The position numbers and the translations under genes were made by a program. From Caryophanales bacterium UBA5026 (GTDB lineage Bacteria > Bacillota_I > Bacilli_A > RF39 > UBA660), in NCBI GenBank assembly GCA_002416285.1, contig DICM01000020.1:29058-93057 (forward strand): a stretch of 64,000 nucleotides of DNA. Direction: 5' to 3'. Shown in pieces: positions 7,320-15,207 of this stretch. Each line of letters opens with the position of its first letter. Position 1 is the first letter of the stretch. The notes under the pieces were generated by a model, which was given only the letters and a program-made list of their open reading frames with translations, was not told where the DNA came from and made no database searches.

Positions 7320-9476
7320 TCACCTTTCTATTAAGGATAGATTTACTCTTCCCCTATCAATATTTATATCATCAACATAGCAATCCACAATATCTCCAAC
7401 ACTAACTACTTCACTTGGATGTTTGATATATTGATTGCTTAATTTTGAAATGTGGGCTAAACCATCATCGTGCAAGCCAATATCAATAAACGCACCAAAG
7501 TCGACAACATTGCGAACAGTACCTTGTAATTTCATACCAATCTTCAAATCTTCAATATGTAAAATATCACTTTTTAAAAGAGGTTTAGGCATATCATCAC
7601 GTGGATCACGATTTGGTTTCTGTAAAGATCCAATCATATCCTCTAATGTATAGTGATCTATTCCAATCTTCTTACCTAAATCAGCATTAACCATAGATAA
7701 TTTTTGCTTGCCATCTTCCGTTATCACATCATTTGCAGCCATATTTAGTTCTTTTAATAGCCGTTCGGTAGCTTGATAACTTTCTGGGTGAATAGCTGTA
7801 CGATCTAGAATATTTTCAGCATCTGGAATTCTCAAGAACCCAATAGCTTGCTCGTATACTTTATCACTCAAAATCTTTTTCTTTTTAAGTTCTGCTCTAG
7901 ATTTAAATTTTCCTTGCTGATCACGATACTCTAATATTTTATCAATATTTCGTTTCGTAATACCAGAAACATATTTTAACAAAGAGGCACTAGCTGTATT
8001 TATATTAACACCTACACTATTAACTGCTTTTGAAACGACAAAGTCTAAAGACTCAGTCAACTTCTTATTTGAAACATCATGTTGATAAAGTCCAACACCA
8101 ATACTCTCTGGATCAATTTTTACAAGTTCGGATAATGGATCTTGTAGTCTTCTTCCAATACTGATAGCGCTTCTTTCCTCTACATGTAAATCTGGGAACT
8201 CTTCTATGGCTAATTTAGAAGCCGAATATACACTCGCACCAGCCTCGCTAACAATCAAGTACTCAACTTTTCGTGACGCATCTTTAATAACATCAACAAT
8301 AAATGCTTCACTTTCTCTAGATGCAGTTCCATTTCCAATTGCTATTAAATCAATTTTATAATGCTCAATTAAATCTAACACGATCTTTTTTGCTTCCCCA
8401 TATTTTTTATGTGGTTCATGAGGGTAGATTACTTTTATTGCTAGTTTTTTTCCTGTTGGATCAATAACTGCTAACTTGCATCCTGTTCGGTAAGCTGGAT
8501 CAAATCCAAGCACCATTTTATCTTTCATCGGTGGTTGTAATAACAATTTTTCTAAGTTGTTTCCAAAGTTTTCAATTGCAACTAGTTCAGCCTTTTCAGT
8601 TAATTCACTTCTGATTTCTCGCTCAATACTTGGATAAATCAATCTTTTATAACTGTCAGAAATCGCTTCTTTTACCAAAGGTACTACAAAAGAATCAGCA
8701 TTTTTAGTAACTTTAGATTCAAGATATTCAATAATAAAATCGGTATTGCTTTCAACATTTACAGAAATTACTTTCTCTTTCTCAGCTCGATTAATAGCTA
8801 AAATACGATGTGGCTTTACTGCTTTAACTGGCTCCTCATAAGAATAATACATTTCATATGTTTTATTTTCGTCCACTGCATCTTTTTTGACAGCAGTTTT
8901 TAAAATTCCATTTCGGTAAATTTCTCTTCTGATCCATTTTCGATAAAAGGCATTATCACTAACCCATTCAGCAATAATATATTTCGCACCTGTTAATGCA
9001 TCTTCTATTGTTGGAACTTTCTCACTTATAAATGAAGTTGCCATTTTTTCAAGAGCTCCTTCTACTGGAAAAGACATTATCATTTTAGCAAGTGGTTCTA
9101 ATCCATTTTGAATCGCATCTGTTGCTTTTGTTTTTTTCTTTTCTTTATATGGACGATATAAATCTTCCACTTCGACCAATTTTTCTGCGTTCATAATCGA
9201 TTGCCTTAATTCATCAGTCAAGAGTCCTTTTTCATCAATTAATCGAATGACATCTTCTTTTCGTTTTAATAAATTAATTTGATATTCATATACATCACTA
9301 ATTTTGCGAATTTGTTCTTCGTCTAGATTTCCTGTTACTTCTTTTCGGTATCTTGCAATAAAAGGAATTGTATTCCCTTCAGACAGTAGTTTTAATGTTG
9401 CTTCTATCTGATTTTCTCCAATATTTTCTTTTTTACTAATTTCATTAATAATTGTAGTGTTCAAACTATCACTCAT
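7320..9476 (-). CDS. tex: Tex family RNA-binding transcription accessory protein
   Basis: At 718 residues it has the family's normal length and domain order. The N-terminal helical domain contains GNTIPFIARYRKE and is followed by a YqgF-like RNase-H fold (VLGFDPAYRTGCKLAVID, IAIGNGTASRE). A helix-hairpin-helix region follows (VGVNINTASASLLKYVSGI). The C-terminal S1 domain occupies about residues 645-718 (VRNVVDFGAFIDIG, DGLAHISKLS). Tex binds structured RNA through S1 and affects transcription and pathogenesis-linked gene expression in other bacteria. The downstream membrane protein gene is 6 bp away. The ribosome binding site before the ATG is weak. Confidence 0.97.
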   Translation of the reverse strand: MSDSLNTTIINEISKKENIGENQIEATLKLLSEGNTIPFIARYRKEVTGNLDEEQIRKISDVYEYQINLLKRKEDVIRLIDEKGLLTDELRQSIMNAEKLVEVEDLYRPYKEKKKTKATDAIQNGLEPLAKMIMSFPVEGALEKMATSFISEKVPTIEDALTGAKYIIAEWVSDNAFYRKWIRREIYRNGILKTAVKKDAVDENKTYEMYYSYEEPVKAVKPHRILAINRAEKEKVISVNVESNTDFIIEYLESKVTKNADSFVVPLVKEAISDSYKRLIYPSIEREIRSELTEKAELVAIENFGNNLEKLLLQPPMKDKMVLGFDPAYRTGCKLAVIDPTGKKLAIKVIYPHEPHKKYGEAKKIVLDLIEHYKIDLIAIGNGTASRESEAFIVDVIKDASRKVEYLIVSEAGASVYSASKLAIEEFPDLHVEERSAISIGRRLQDPLSELVKIDPESIGVGLYQHDVSNKKLTESLDFVVSKAVNSVGVNINTASASLLKYVSGITKRNIDKILEYRDQQGKFKSRAELKKKKILSDKVYEQAIGFLRIPDAENILDRTAIHPESYQATERLLKELNMAANDVITEDGKQKLSMVNADLGKKIGIDHYTLEDMIGSLQKPNRDPRDDMPKPLLKSDILHIEDLKIGMKLQGTVRNVVDFGAFIDIGLHDDGLAHISKLSNQYIKHPSEVVSVGDIVDCYVDDINIDRGRVNLSLIER

Positions 9477-9531
9477 TTCTACTCTTCTATAAGTATAACA
9501 TGTTTCCTTTTATGTGTAAATTAATATACTA

Positions 9532-9567
9532 CTTAGATTGAATATACTTCTTAGATTGAATATACTT
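9532..9567. repeat. Perfect 18-bp tandem repeat, two copies
   Basis: The 18-mer cttagattgaatatactt occurs at 9532-9549 and again at 9550-9567, in the gap between the tex start and the end of the J-domain gene. A third partial copy (acttcca) trails it. No function evident. Confidence 0.8.
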
Positions 9568-9643
9568 CCAAAAGTATGCTGTTGCAAAAGGAAAAGAAAT
9601 CTTCTCGATTCCTTTTAAAAATTATTGACTATTATTTATATTT

Positions 9644-10315
9644 TTATGCCCTTCTAGATACATTTCTCTGTTCTGTAAGAGGTGTATTGATATTCTGTAG
9701 AGCATTCATGTATGCTGTATAGTAATTAATGATCATATCTTTATCTAAATCTTTATATATTTGATGCATATAAGCTAACAAAATAGAGAAAATTTCTTGT
9801 TCGTAAATCTCTTTTACCATATTAGCATATATATGTTGGTTCCTCCAAGTTTTATCTTCTTGAGATTGTTTTTCTGTTGTTGTATTTTCATCTGCACTAT
9901 TAATTGTAGCCTTGCTTTCACTTTGTTGAAATTTAAAATTATTGAAAAAAGCATTCTTTTCTTCTCTCTTTTGATCTCTTTTGGCCTGTTCAGAATCACT
10001 ATATCTTCTATCGTAATCTTCATAGTGATAGTTAGTACTTTGAGTTTTAGATTCTTCTTTGTCAGATTCTTTTTCTTGAGTTACATTCATACTTTCTTTA
10101 GCAGTATATTCATAATAATTTTCTGATATTGTTGTATAAGCTTGATTAATTGACTGCATGTTCTTTTTAGCTTGCTCAACCTCTTCTGGTCCTCCCTTTT
10201 CATGAGCATCTGGATGCCATTCTTTGGCTTTCTTTCTATAAGCTTTTTTAATAGAGTCAATGTCAACTTGGGTTGAATCCATTCCTAATTTTTCACAGCA
10301 TTGTTCAAAACTCAT
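9644..10315 (-). CDS. J-domain (DnaJ-like) protein
   Basis: Residues 3-70 form a J domain with the diagnostic HPD tripeptide (AKEWHPDAHEKGG) preceded by the basic helix IKKAYRKKA. The rest (about 75-223) is a charged, Ser/Glu/Lys-rich linker plus a C-terminal helical region. There is no zinc finger or substrate-binding domain of classical DnaJ. It is therefore a short J-protein expected to stimulate a DnaK partner for a special client, which cannot be named. It sits alone between the tex gene and the TSP1 pilin gene. AGAAGGAT precedes the ATG at 10315. Confidence 0.85.
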   Translation of the reverse strand: MSFEQCCEKLGMDSTQVDIDSIKKAYRKKAKEWHPDAHEKGGPEEVEQAKKNMQSINQAYTTISENYYEYTAKESMNVTQEKESDKEESKTQSTNYHYEDYDRRYSDSEQAKRDQKREEKNAFFNNFKFQQSESKATINSADENTTTEKQSQEDKTWRNQHIYANMVKEIYEQEIFSILLAYMHQIYKDLDKDMIINYYTAYMNALQNINTPLTEQRNVSRRA

Positions 10316-10394
10316 TTTTATCCTTCTTTCTACTTATCGTATTTCTATTTAATCTATAGTCATAGCTTTAATAATTTTTAAATTTCCACATCAA

Positions 10395-12659
10395 TTAAAT
10401 ACGGAAGATTTGTACATAAACAGTTCCGCTGTAATAGTAATTTTCTTGCTTACAAGAATTCATAGACTTATAACTATAATAATCATATAATCTATACAAA
10501 CCAACTCTTAAACCAGGTAAAAATATGGCTTGTCGATTGAATTTCTTTAAATAATTATCATTACAAATACTAAGATTTATATCTCCTGTATTTGTTCTAT
10601 TACATGATCCGAAACCTCTAAAGTCCTGAATATCATTTCCAGCTCCAAAGAGAAAAGCCGTATATCCCCATTTATCCCAAGAACTCCCTGTATCATCATA
10701 ATCACCAAATCCATCATATCCATCATAAGTTGATGAATATGACTGGGTAGTACTTGCGCTCAATACTAATACTTTTCCATTATAGATGGTTCCTGATACA
10801 AACTGTTCATATTGCCCACTACAAGCTGGTTTAGCACATGTCTTATCATTACTCGCAGTATCTTTTTGCGTATAACAAGTACAACTTCCACTTTTTCCGT
10901 TCCCAGATACAAAAGTATATCGACTACTTTGTTTTAATGCTGTCCACGCTGCATCGCTATTTCTTAAAATACTGGATGTAACTTTTGCACAATCATACAT
11001 TGCATTGCGGAATTGTTGATATTCAATATAGTTTTTAAATAAAGCTGTGTTATTTACAATAGCTTGGAAAGCTGCTGCATCACAAGCTTTGCTTTTTGAC
11101 CAGTCATAGTTGTCCGGATTATCACAACTTCCTGTATTACAACTTTGGGATTGTGTATAACTTCCACAATAGGATCCATCATAATTTGATTTCTTATGAA
11201 CCGTTCGATATTGTACTCCGCCTCCACATGTCTTACTACATGCTCCCCATGCATCCCACTGATAATCTACTGTTGAGCTACAACAAGTTTGAGTATTGCA
11301 ACTTTGACTACCTGTTGTCGTCGAACAAACTTTAGAAGTTTTATTATCTTTTACGGTTTCACTTCTACTTTGGGTTCCTCCACCACATGCCTTGCTACAA
11401 CTTCCCCAACTTCCATACGAGATAGTTGTATTTCCACTTCCACACTCATTATAAAGAACGTAATTAATAGAGCGATTTACTTTATTCCCAATCGGATCCA
11501 TATAAGTAATATAGATTGTTTTGGTCTCCCCATTAATCGTTCCTCCAACATTCCATGCCTTATTGGTATTATAGATTTCCCATATACCATCTTTCTCATA
11601 TCCAGTATTACTAATATACATCTGAATAATCGCACCTGAATTATCCTTGACATCAGAAACAATAGTAATAGTAGGTACATTATAAGATATATTTGTTGAT
11701 TTGACTATCAAAGTATTAATTACTGGTGGTTCTAAATCAATTTGGCTAATCGTTAAAGTGGATGGACTTGTATCATTAAATCCATCACTCGTAATTGCTT
11801 CTATAGATCCATTACTTTCAAATAAAACTTCAAGCTTTGTTCCTTCTATCTTTATTTTTTGTCCAATTGGAATAACCTGTCCATTCATTTTAGCGACACC
11901 ACTATATAATCTGATATAATTTTCTACATTGCTCGGATAGGTAATCACAACTGTTTTCGTTTTTGTCCAACCACTGGGGCTGACACTATAGGATGCGGTT
12001 GGTAATTCTTTAGTTACGGCATCAATCGTTTTTTCAGTGACTTTATCGATACGATTGGTAACTCTTACATGAACTTCATATTTGCGACTGAATCTTAATG
12101 ATTCAAACTTATAGGTATCCTCATTACTTTTTATCCAATTTTCTTCATTCCCACAATTTTCAATACAATAGGAATATCCAGTAATTCCTGTATCATCATT
12201 AGCGGTTGCTTTGATTGTTGCACTTCTAGTAGTTGTATCAATAACCTCTAAAGATAGTGCCGCATATAAATCTTTTTGATTACTACAGTCACCCTTTGTC
12301 ACTGTAAGTCCATTTTTAGATCCTGTTGCACAATAATGCCCATCGGTAAAACTTTTTAAAATATATTCTTCTTTCGTATTTTGAAAGACGAGTCCTTGGA
12401 CTTTGTCCTTATTCTTAATATCTAAATTTTTAATATTGAAACCATCTTTAGATAGAGTCTCATTTTTACTTACGTAAAGATTTGCGGCATCAATTGTATT
12501 TTTTGCACTAGCAATAAAGGTATTCCTTTTCGCATTTTCAATTTGGTTTACTACCAATGGTGTTACAACTAAAGTAATAACTGCGATAATTAAAATTACA
12601 GCTAAAAGTTCTACTAAAGTAAAACCACGAATTTTATTTTCCTTACTTTTATTTTTCAT
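10395..12659 (-). CDS. Giant prepilin-like surface protein with two thrombospondin type-1 repeats (copy A)
   Basis: The first 40 residues are a type IV prepilin signal: a 12-residue basic leader ending in Gly12, then FTLVELLAVILIIAVI with Glu at mature position 5. The other ~700 residues are an unusual passenger. A pilin-like start (ASAKNTIDAANLYVS) leads into a FN3/Ig-like beta region (about 130-220, 300-400). Two TSP1-like repeats follow at about 409-457 and 463-513 (WGSCSKACGGGTQ and WGACSKTCGGGVQ, six Cys each). The C-terminal tip (about 520-754) is Cys- and Tyr-rich. Cysteine content implies disulfides outside the cell. The role is likely adhesion at a pilus or pseudopilus tip. Copy B lies directly upstream. 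Confidence 0.85.
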   Translation of the reverse strand: MKNKSKENKIRGFTLVELLAVILIIAVITLVVTPLVVNQIENAKRNTFIASAKNTIDAANLYVSKNETLSKDGFNIKNLDIKNKDKVQGLVFQNTKEEYILKSFTDGHYCATGSKNGLTVTKGDCSNQKDLYAALSLEVIDTTTRSATIKATANDDTGITGYSYCIENCGNEENWIKSNEDTYKFESLRFSRKYEVHVRVTNRIDKVTEKTIDAVTKELPTASYSVSPSGWTKTKTVVITYPSNVENYIRLYSGVAKMNGQVIPIGQKIKIEGTKLEVLFESNGSIEAITSDGFNDTSPSTLTISQIDLEPPVINTLIVKSTNISYNVPTITIVSDVKDNSGAIIQMYISNTGYEKDGIWEIYNTNKAWNVGGTINGETKTIYITYMDPIGNKVNRSINYVLYNECGSGNTTISYGSWGSCSKACGGGTQSRSETVKDNKTSKVCSTTTGSQSCNTQTCCSSTVDYQWDAWGACSKTCGGGVQYRTVHKKSNYDGSYCGSYTQSQSCNTGSCDNPDNYDWSKSKACDAAAFQAIVNNTALFKNYIEYQQFRNAMYDCAKVTSSILRNSDAAWTALKQSSRYTFVSGNGKSGSCTCYTQKDTASNDKTCAKPACSGQYEQFVSGTIYNGKVLVLSASTTQSYSSTYDGYDGFGDYDDTGSSWDKWGYTAFLFGAGNDIQDFRGFGSCNRTNTGDINLSICNDNYLKKFNRQAIFLPGLRVGLYRLYDYYSYKSMNSCKQENYYYSGTVYVQIFRI

Positions 12660-12836
12660 ATTACCACCTATCTTACTATTATATTCTTATTATTATATTT
12701 TATTTTACAGTAGTTATCCTTTATAGTCAAATAAAAGGCATTCAAATTTATTTAATAAAATTATTTTAATCAGAAATTTTTATACTAACAAAAATAATAA
12801 TAATCTAATGGTTTTTATTTTATCAGTATGAAATAA

Positions 12837-12865
12837 AAAAGATTGAATTTTCTATTCAATCTTTT
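12837..12865 (-). terminator. Terminator of TSP1-pilin copy B
   Basis: A perfect 12-bp stem (AAAAGATTGAAT with ATTCAATCTTTT), 5-nt loop and T run on the minus strand, just after the stop codon at 12872. The rest of the 12666-12871 gap is AT-rich with no gene. Confidence 0.85.
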
Positions 12866-12871
12866 CCTTAA

Positions 12872-15127
12872 TTAAATAATAAATATTTGCACATAAACAG
12901 TAGCATTATAATAGTGATTTTCAATCTTAGACCCAGACTTTCCGTTATCATAATCATAGTACCAATATAGTCCAACTCTTAGATTAGGTAAAAATAAGGA
13001 TTGCCTGTTATATCGTTCTGCCCAAGTTCCACTACAAACATTTAGATCAAGATTTCCGTTAGTAGTACGATTACATGAACCCCATCCACGATAAGAATCG
13101 ACTTTATAAGAAGATCCGAGTAAGAAATAAGATCGGTAAGTATAATCTACTGATTTTGTTTCGTTATCTGCTTTTCCAAATCCATCATCATCATACTTTG
13201 TACCTAAGTAGCGGTCTGTACTAGCACTCAACACTAAAACTCTTCCACCATAAATAATTCCAGAAGAAAACTGATCATAAGCTCCAGCACAAGCTGGCTT
13301 TTGACAATTTTTATACGCACTACTAGAATTACTGTTGTATTTACAAGTACAACTTGTAGCACTACCATTCCCTGATACTAACGAATAACGACTACTTTGC
13401 TTTAGCGCATTCCATGCTCCATCAGTATTCCTTAAAATATTAGCTGTTACATTTGCACAATCATACATCGCATTTCGAAATTGTTGATGTTCGATATAAT
13501 TTTTAAACAGAGTGGTATTATTAGCTATCGCTTGAAAAGCTGCTGCATCACAAGCTTTACTCTTTGACCAATCATAGTTGTCAGGATTATCACAGCTTCC
13601 TGTATTACAACTTTGTGATTGTGTATAGCTTCCACAATAGGATCCATCATAATTTGATTTCTTATGAACCGTTCGATATTGTACTCCGCCTCCACATATC
13701 TTACTACATGCTCCCCATGCATCCCACTGATAATCTACTGTTGAACTACAGCAAGTTTGGGTATTACAGCTTTGCGTACCTGTCGATGTAGAACAAACTT
13801 TAGAAGTTTTATTATCTTTCACAGTCTCACTTCTACTTTGTGTTCCTCCGCCGCAAGCTTTACTACAACTTCCCCAACTTCCGTAAGACGTGGTTGTATT
13901 TCCACTTCCACATTCGTTATAAAGAACATAATTAACAGAACGATTTACTTTATTTCCAATCGGATCCATATAGGTAATATAAACCGTTTTTGTCTCTCCA
14001 TTAATAGTTCCACCGACGTTCCACGCTTTATTAGTATTATAAATCTCCCAAATACCATCTTTCTCATAACCAGTATTGCTAATATACATTTGTATTATCG
14101 CACCTGAATTATCTTTTACATCAGAGACAATGGTAGTAGTAGGAACATTATAAGATGCATTTGTTGATTTAACAGTTAAAGTATTAATAACCGGTGGCTC
14201 TAGATCAATTTGACTAATGGTCAAGGTTGATGGACTTGTGTCATTGAAACCATCACTAGTAATTGCTTCTATAGAACCATTCGTTTCAAATAAAACTTCA
14301 AGTGTTGTTCCCTCTATTCGTATCTTTTCTCCAATTGGAATAACCTGTCCATTCATTTTCGCAACACCACTATATAATCTTATATAGTTTTCTACATTGC
14401 TCGGATAGGTAATGACAACTGTTTTTGTTTTTGTCCAACCACTGGGGCTGACACTATAGGATGCAGTTGGTAACTCTTTTGTCACTGCATCAATCGTTTT
14501 TTCAGTGACCTTATCAATACGATTCGTTACTCTTACGTGAACTTCATATTTACGACTGAACTTTAAAGACTCAAATTTATAGATATCCTCATTACTTTTT
14601 ATCCAATTAGCTTCATTCCCACAGTCTTCAATACAATAGGAATATCCGGTAATCCCGGTATCATCGCTAGCTGTTGCTTTTATTGTCGCACTTCTCGTAG
14701 TTGTATCAAGCACTTCTAAAGATAGTGCTGCATATAAATCTGTTTGATCACTACAGTTTCCCTTTGTTACCAAAAGTCCATTCTTAGACCCTGTCGCACA
14801 ATAATGTCCATCTGTAAAGCTTTTTAAAATATATTCTTCTTTCGTATTTTGAAATACAAGCCCTTGCACTTTATCTTTATTCTTAATATCTAAATTTTTA
14901 ATATTGAAGCCATCTTCAGGTAATGACGCATTCTTACTTACATAAAGATTTGCGGCATCAATAGTATTCTTCGCACTGGCAATAAATGTATTCTTTTTCG
15001 CATTTTCAATTTGGTTTAATACTAATGGTGTTACAACTAAAGCAATTACTGCAATAATTAAAATTACAGCTAAAAGCTCTACCAAAGTAAAACCTAAAAT
15101 TCTCTTTCTCATAATTTTCTTTCTCAT
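12872..15127 (-). CDS. Giant prepilin-like surface protein with two thrombospondin type-1 repeats (copy B)
   Basis: A paralogue of copy A with the same order: prepilin leader, FN3/Ig-like region, two TSP1 repeats and Cys/Tyr-rich tip. By eye the first ~580 residues are almost the same in both copies, while the last ~170 differ at about half the positions. I placed the start at the ATG at 15127 rather than the longer open frame to 15184. It has AGGTGAAG upstream at the spot where copy A has AGGTGG, and it gives the same 12-residue leader ending in Gly before FTLVE. That makes 751 residues. Its own terminator separates it from copy A, so the two may be transcribed separately. Confidence 0.85.
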   Translation of the reverse strand: MRKKIMRKRILGFTLVELLAVILIIAVIALVVTPLVLNQIENAKKNTFIASAKNTIDAANLYVSKNASLPEDGFNIKNLDIKNKDKVQGLVFQNTKEEYILKSFTDGHYCATGSKNGLLVTKGNCSDQTDLYAALSLEVLDTTTRSATIKATASDDTGITGYSYCIEDCGNEANWIKSNEDIYKFESLKFSRKYEVHVRVTNRIDKVTEKTIDAVTKELPTASYSVSPSGWTKTKTVVITYPSNVENYIRLYSGVAKMNGQVIPIGEKIRIEGTTLEVLFETNGSIEAITSDGFNDTSPSTLTISQIDLEPPVINTLTVKSTNASYNVPTTTIVSDVKDNSGAIIQMYISNTGYEKDGIWEIYNTNKAWNVGGTINGETKTVYITYMDPIGNKVNRSVNYVLYNECGSGNTTTSYGSWGSCSKACGGGTQSRSETVKDNKTSKVCSTSTGTQSCNTQTCCSSTVDYQWDAWGACSKICGGGVQYRTVHKKSNYDGSYCGSYTQSQSCNTGSCDNPDNYDWSKSKACDAAAFQAIANNTTLFKNYIEHQQFRNAMYDCANVTANILRNTDGAWNALKQSSRYSLVSGNGSATSCTCKYNSNSSSAYKNCQKPACAGAYDQFSSGIIYGGRVLVLSASTDRYLGTKYDDDGFGKADNETKSVDYTYRSYFLLGSSYKVDSYRGWGSCNRTTNGNLDLNVCSGTWAERYNRQSLFLPNLRVGLYWYYDYDNGKSGSKIENHYYNATVYVQIFII

Positions 15128-15191
15128 ATCTTCACCTATCTTACTATTACATTTTATTTTACAGTAGTTACCATTTATAGTCAAACAAAAA

Positions 15192-15207
15192 AGTGGATTA
15201 ATCCACT
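15192..15207 (-). terminator. Terminator of polA
   Basis: A 16-bp perfect palindrome (AGTGGATTAATCCACT) followed on the minus strand by TTTTTTG. It contains most of the polA stop codon. Confidence 0.8.

Noticed and set aside
9532..9567. 18-bp repeats as the start of a CRISPR array
   Set aside because: Directly adjacent copies with no spacers and no cas genes.
9586..9616. Hairpin AAAAGGAA/TTCCTTTT after the J-domain gene as a terminator
   Set aside because: Long loop and no T run beyond the stem on the minus strand; too weak to list.
10395..15127. Possible diversity-generating retroelement target (variable C termini)
   Set aside because: No reverse transcriptase gene and no template repeat is visible in the window, and the differences are not limited to adenine positions.
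15128..15184. Upstream start for TSP1-pilin copy B
   Set aside because: It would give a 31-residue leader; the ATG at 15127 has the ribosome binding site and gives the same 12-residue leader as copy A.
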